From assembly GCF_014066305.1 (NCBI RefSeq), contig NW_023501086.1, positions 1 through 64,000 on the forward strand: a DNA stretch of 64,000 nucleotides, written 5' to 3'. The notes below the pieces were generated by a model. That model had not been told where the DNA came from, searched no databases, and saw nothing but the letters and a program-made list of their open reading frames with translations. The translations under genes were made by a program, and so were the position numbers. Position 1 is the first letter of the stretch. Each line of letters starts with the position of its first letter. This document shows, piece by piece, positions 58,851 to 64,000 of this stretch. Origin of the DNA: Letharia columbiana. Its lineage: Eukaryota; Ascomycota; Lecanoromycetes; Lecanorales; Parmeliaceae.

Positions 58851-61800
58851 AGTGGCCGACTATGCGAGTTACGTAATCTATCTGATCCTTTTAGCCAATT
58901 ATATAGTCTTAAATAAATGAGACTATATAAGTTACCATTATGATTCGCGTCTTATTATATTTAATTCTTGGAAAGGAGTATACTCTATATCGCTAAGGCC
59001 CTCTTATCTTGATTATATTCTTCTTTTTAATTATCTATTCTAGTGAATTCTTATTATTAATCTTTATTAAGGGCTTAATATTATCTAATAAATTTAGTAT
59101 TTCTTATAAAGTTCGCTATTATAGAGGCGTAGCGTAATTTTATTAATATATTCTTATAAGTAATAATCTTCTCTTTTATCTTTCTTCTTTCTTTAATTTA
59201 TTATATTCCTCGCTTCTTATTAAATAGTCTATATTTATAAAGAATATATCGAGTTATCTACTTCGCTTTATATTTATATTCTTTATTCTCTATATTTAAT
59301 ATCTATTAATTATAAAGAAAGATCTTAAAATCTATTTTCTCGATTTTTATTTATATTATTAGCGACGTCTTAACGCGCTTAACTCTCGAATATAGAAATT
59401 ATATTTATTTCGACAGTATTAATTAAATTCTTTTAAGAATATTATCTCGCTTTTTATTAGTCTATTTAATAGTCTATTATTTTATCGCGTAGTTTTTAAT
59501 AGTTATCTTAATTATTAATATTATTCTTATCTATATAATTAATAATTAAACTATTTCATTAATATTTATCTTTACTCTTTTATTATAAATTACTTAAGGC
59601 TCTCGCTAATTAATAATCTTCTTTATCTCTCTATTCGCTTATTTATTATTATTAATATCGATATATATTAGAATCTAGTATAATTTTATTACTATTTCGA
59701 GATATCTTAGCGAATTAATAATCTATATTATTTATATTATATAGATCTATTTTAAATACTTATCTAAGTCTTCGATAATCTAAATTAATATTTAATTATT
59801 TATATTTATTATAACTCTATTAAGTTATAATTTTATTTAATATATAGCTATTATAATTAAAGCTTAAAGAATATTATATAATTTTATTAAATATATTATA
59901 TATTAATCGTTTAAGTTTAAATAGATATTAAAAATAGAATTAATATCTAATAATATAGTTAAAGCTCTTATCTTTTTATTAATCTTACTATTATCTATAT
60001 ATATTATTATATAATTATTATTAATTAATCTTTTAATTAGTTCTTTAACGACTTTTTTAATCTTATAAATTATTATTTTAGAAGATTTTTAATTAAGAGT
60101 AATACTAAAAGAGTATAATTTCTTAATCTTATTAATATCGTTATATTGTTCTTCGAATCTATTAATATATCGCTTTAGTAAACTTAGTTTTTTATTCTTC
60201 TTAAGTTTTCTTTTAGACTTTTATTACTTAAATTATAATTTAATAATCTCGCTATATATTAAATTAGTAATAATTTATAAAATAGCTTTTAAGATAATCT
60301 TATTTAATTATTATTTAATTAATAGAAAATATACTTCTATATTAAGTGCTAGAATAGATATAATCTTAAATACTTTAATTATCTTCTTCTTTATCTAAGA
60401 TTAAATTCTTTATAATAATAAGAGATAAGTTTTATTATAGTCGATAGTATCTTTAGATTAATATTATACTAAGTAGTAGTATATTATTTATAGAATAATT
60501 ATTATCTAATAGAGCTATCTTATACTCTTATAATTATTCCTCTATATTAATTCGATAATTTTTATTAATATATTAATACTTTTAGTAGTCTTAGATTAAA
60601 TCTTCTTATTATAATAGCTTTATAGAAGTTTAAAGTTAATTTCAACTTCTAGATAGCGAATAAAGCGTCTTATCTTAATATATTATCTCTTATTAAGTTA
60701 TAGAGAATAATTTAAACTAAATCTCTATTTTCTATTAAGATATAGTAGTTGATATTTATTAAGATTAAACTTTAATCTATATTATAATATCTACTTTATA
60801 TAAACTTCGTTATAAATTTTATAAAGAGCGTTATAATTTTTCTCGATAAAGTCTCTTATTATTAGAAGATCTATATCATCTATAAAGTCGATAGCTATTA
60901 TTTTTAAGTTAGCGCGATTATTATATTTATTAATAAGATTTAAGTTATAGAAGAGATAAAGTATAAGCGATAATAGTAATTCTTAAGAAATTTTAATTGC
61001 TATAAAAGTCTTTAATATAAAGTATTCGCTTATTTTTAATACTATTATTCTATTAAATAAAAACGATTCTATCTAATTAATTATTCTTATATTAATTTTT
61101 TACTTTTAAAGATTATAGAGTAATCGAGAATAAAAGATTTTATTATATATACTTAAAACGTCTAATAGTAATATCGTAGTTACTTTATTAGAGTTTTATA
61201 TCTAATATATTCTTTTTAGAAGATAGTAGATATCGTATTTATATAATTATAATCTATAGTCTCTTATATATATAATCGATAGAAGTCTATATATCTTTAT
61301 AAGATATATTATTCTTCTAGTAAGAATAAATTTTATTATCTTTTTTATAATATTAAGTAGAGCTATTAATTAATATTCTTTAGAAATCGAGTAATTCTTA
61401 TCTAATTTCGAAAGAATAATTATTATTAATATTTTAAAGTACTCTAGATAATAATCGTTTATTATATATATATTAAATATTCTATATAGATAAGAGAGTA
61501 ATAACTTTAGAATCTTTTTAAGAATTAGATTAGAGATCGCGTTTTCCTCTAAGACTCTCTTTAACGATACTTATATTATAATCTTTCTTATTTTATTTAT
61601 AATAATTATACTTATTAAATAAATTTATAAATATATTATATTAATACTAATATTATCTAACTTCGTCTATATTAATAATAAAAAAAACGTTTTTATAAGA
61701 AGATCTACCTTTAAGTCTAATTTATTATATTCTTATTTATCTTTATTAAATAGCGAAGAGAGATATATTTATATTATAAGTTATTTTCTAGCTTACTTAG

Positions 61801-62820
61801 TCTTTTTTTATTTTATTTATAATAACTTATATATCTCTACTATAAACTCTCTAAACGCCTTTCTAATAATTCTCTTAATTAAATTATTTTTAAAGTTCTT
61901 AGCGACTTTATATTTATCTTATATTTTCTTTAAAAGTATTATTCTTTAGCTTCTTTTTAGTAATTTATAATATCTTTATACTTTTTTATATTCTAGCGTA
62001 AATTCTAATTTAGACTATAATAATAATTTAATAATCGAAGTAAACTTCTTTATAATCGCTTAAATAGAGTTAATAATAGCCGCTACTTAATAATTAATAT
62101 TATTATTAATAAGATTTCTATTATTTCTTAAAAGATTAATTAGATACTCTTTCGATATTATAGCTCTAGCGAGTATCTCTTTTAAAATCTTAATATCTAG
62201 TTTATTAAAGTTTCGATATATTATTAATACTAACTTTATTATAACTAGCTTAAACTTTATAAGAATTAAAAGATAATTAAATTTACTTTCGAAATTATTT
62301 TCGATATTATAATTAATAATATTTATTATTAGTATTAAAGTAGCGAATAATAGATCTATTATTATTTAATAAGTAAAGACCTATAAATTAAATTCATGGA
62401 GTTAAATTTTTCTAAGTTAAATCGAATTTTAGCTCTAGCTCTAAGTTAAATCGAAGCCTAATCGCTTACTATACGTTTTTAATCTATATGCGAAGAGAGG
62501 CGCGCTAAGGTCTAATTAGAAAGGTATATTAAGTGTAAAGAATTAATCCGTAATAATTGCTTATAAAAAATAGAGAAAGGCTACGTTCTTATGATAAGAA
62601 GTATCGAAATATCGAAAAGAAATGAAGATAACGTATTAATTAGTGGTATAAATCCCACAATATCTTCTACCGTAGTAAAATCTTTCGAATAATAAAATAG
62701 CTATAGATATCGAATAATTTTAATTCGTTTAAATATATATCGTTCGATATTTCTTCTATAGAGACCTAATTAACTATAATAGTAGATTCTTCTCTTATAA
62801 CGTTATTATAGTAATATATT
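58850..62820. other. Second AT-rich RIP-mutated block
   Basis: Same signature as the first block: very high A+T, CA and TG depleted, TA enriched, no intact ORF. Most of it appears to be one retroelement on the minus strand (next entry). From about 62380 the composition slowly becomes less extreme. Confidence 0.88.
59000..62350 (-). pseudogene. RIP-degraded non-LTR (LINE, Tad1-like) retrotransposon with reverse transcriptase
   Basis: On the minus strand around 60895-60860 the frame reads AIDFIDDIDLL, the F/Y-x-D-D catalytic box of reverse transcriptases in the form used by fungal LINEs. Just upstream (about 61000-60915) a mutated segment ends LILYLFYNLNLI, matching the S-P-L-S-P-I-L-Y-L-F-Y-N motif. 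Downstream the frame continues with remnants like the LINE thumb region. Stop codons of the TAA/TAG type are frequent. Endonuclease and RNase H parts should lie at higher and lower coordinates but were not identified. Ends are approximate. Confidence 0.6.
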
Positions 62821-63750
62821 ATATTAATATAATAGAAATAATAGATTAAGTTATAGTAATATTCTTCGCTTACTAAGTAATAATTTAATATGAAATCGTA
62901 GAGAGCATATAACGTGAGAACTTGAAGAGCTGAGTCGTGTTCTTGACGATAATAACCTTATTACCGCTTGATTTCTCCGCAGTATTCTCCGCATTTGCCT
63001 ATTATAGTTCCTTCTCTTACTTCTCAATATAGTGAAAATAACAGGTTAAGTTATAGTAGTATTCTCCGCTTACTAAGTAATAATTTAATGTGAAACGACT
63101 AAGTTATAGTGATGTTCTCCGCTTACTAAGTAATAATTTAATATGAAACCGTAGAGAGTATATAACGTGGGATCTTGAAGAGCTAAGCCGTGTTCTTAAC
63201 GATAATAATCTTATTACCGCTTAATTTCTCCGTAGTATTCTCCGCATTTACCTATTATAGTTTCTTCTCTTACGATATTATTAATATAGTAAGAATAATA
63301 GATTAAGTTATAGTAGTATTCTCCGCTTACTAAGTAATAATTTAATATGAAATCGTGAAGAGTATATAACGTGAAATCTTGGAGAGCTAAGCCGTGTTCT
63401 TGACGATGATAATCTTATTACCGCTTGATTTCTCCGTAGTATTCTCCGTAGTATTCTCCGCAGTGTTCTCCGCATTTGCCTGTTATAGTTTCTTCTCTTA
63501 CGATATTATTAATGTAGTGGGAATAATAGGTTAAGTTGTAGTAGTGTTCTCCGCTTACTAAGTGATAATTTGATATGGAATCGTGGAGAGTATATAACGT
63601 GGGATCTTAGAGAGCTGAGCCGTGTTCTTGACGATGGTGGCCTTATTACCGCTTGGTTTCTCCGCAGTATTCTCCGTAGTGTTCTCCGCATTTACTTGCT
63701 ATAGTGACTTCTCTTATACTGGCTAAATAAATTAATATGAGATCGTGGAG
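62820..63750. repeat. Tandem array of about 204-228 bp units
   Basis: The segment CTTACTAAGTAATAATTT(A/G)AT recurs at 62867, 63069, 63122, 63326 and, slightly altered, 63554. It is followed by an AT(G/A)AAATCGT-like stretch, ACGTG, CTTGA, GAGCT(A/G)AG(C/T)CGTGTTCTT, ACGAT, TTATTACCGCTT and repeats of TCTCCGCAGT. Units are 202-228 bp, with a partial 53-bp duplication between the second and third. Inside each unit a 12-mer (TTCTCCGCAGTA type) is itself repeated two to four times. Confidence 0.85.
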
Positions 63751-63834
63751 AGTAGACCTATTATATTACTGCTGCTGCTGACTATATCCGTAATATTCTC
63801 CGCAGTATTCTCCGTATTCGCCTATTGTAGTTCC

Positions 63835-63990
63835 TCCTCTTATTTAACTAAGTGCTCTAGCTAAGTGACTAACTAAGTAGCTAATTAAGTGAATAACTAA
63901 ATAACTAACTAACGATCTAACTAAGTGGATTATTAAGCTAATAGAGTAGATAGTATTAACTAAGTAACTAGTCGAGTATCGCTGGCTTAG
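63835..63990. repeat. Degenerate CTAACTAAGTG simple repeat
   Basis: Irregular units of TAACTAAGTG / CTAACTAAG fill the end of the window. Spacing varies between 7 and 12 bp. It resembles neither intact telomere repeats nor a coding sequence. Confidence 0.6.
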
Positions 63991-64000
63991 AAGAAGTATA

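Noticed and set aside
62820..63750. Array considered as CRISPR
   Set aside because: Units are 200+ bp with no short repeat-unique spacer pattern, and the context is a fungal nuclear genome.
63835..63990. Possible telomere repeat at the right edge
   Set aside because: CTAACTAAGTG units are irregular and lack CCCTAA/TTAGGG runs.

Overview
The window looks like nuclear DNA of a filamentous ascomycete (Pezizomycotina, probably Dothideomycetes-like). Genes carry short introns (about 46-205 nt) with GT...AG ends. Single-copy eukaryotic housekeeping genes sit among fungus-specific families. About a third of the window is AT-rich repeat DNA with the mark of repeat-induced point mutation (RIP). The species cannot be named from sequence alone.

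Layout. 1-8.4 kb: the start of an acidic, disordered protein (minus); a membrane-anchored aspartic-protease-fold protein whose catalytic aspartates look lost (minus); a secreted protein (plus); then a 65-bp tandem repeat. 8.4-18.2 kb: an accessory, secondary-metabolism-like stretch with an alpha/beta hydrolase, a C-terminal fragment of an MFS transporter, a 1091-residue NRPS-like adenylation-thiolation-reductase and a broken dimethylglycine-N-methyltransferase-like gene. 18.8-31.2 kb: a dense housekeeping island with ISU1 (Fe-S scaffold), CSN3 (COP9 signalosome), a small membrane protein, PRO2 (proline synthesis), ribosomal protein eL18, a mitochondrial carrier, an SR-type RNA-binding protein and a TFIIIC triple-barrel protein.

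31.5-51.5 kb: a 20-kb AT-rich block in which CpA/TpG are nearly absent. It holds relics of a RecQ-like helicase and a hAT transposase, a 12.2-kb segment bounded by inverted repeats, a 2.1-kb direct duplication and a 93-bp minisatellite. 51.5-58.8 kb: a GC-normal island with a Vps62-like gene and a DUF6536-like multi-pass membrane protein gene. 58.85-64 kb: a second AT block with a RIP-degraded non-LTR retrotransposon on the minus strand, then a tandem array of about 204-228 bp whose copies look less RIP-mutated toward the right edge.

The main discovery candidate is in ISU1. Its first intron has no possible GT donor and fits an AT...AC intron (ATAAGC...TTAC) that restores the universally conserved K-V-L-D-H-Y stretch exactly. 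Other points are extreme RIP, RecQ and hAT relics, a RIP gradient along a tandem array, and a recurrent C-rich to G-rich switch along the coding strand of several genes. Exon coordinates come from reading splice sites and frames by eye. All sums of exon lengths for spliced genes are multiples of three.
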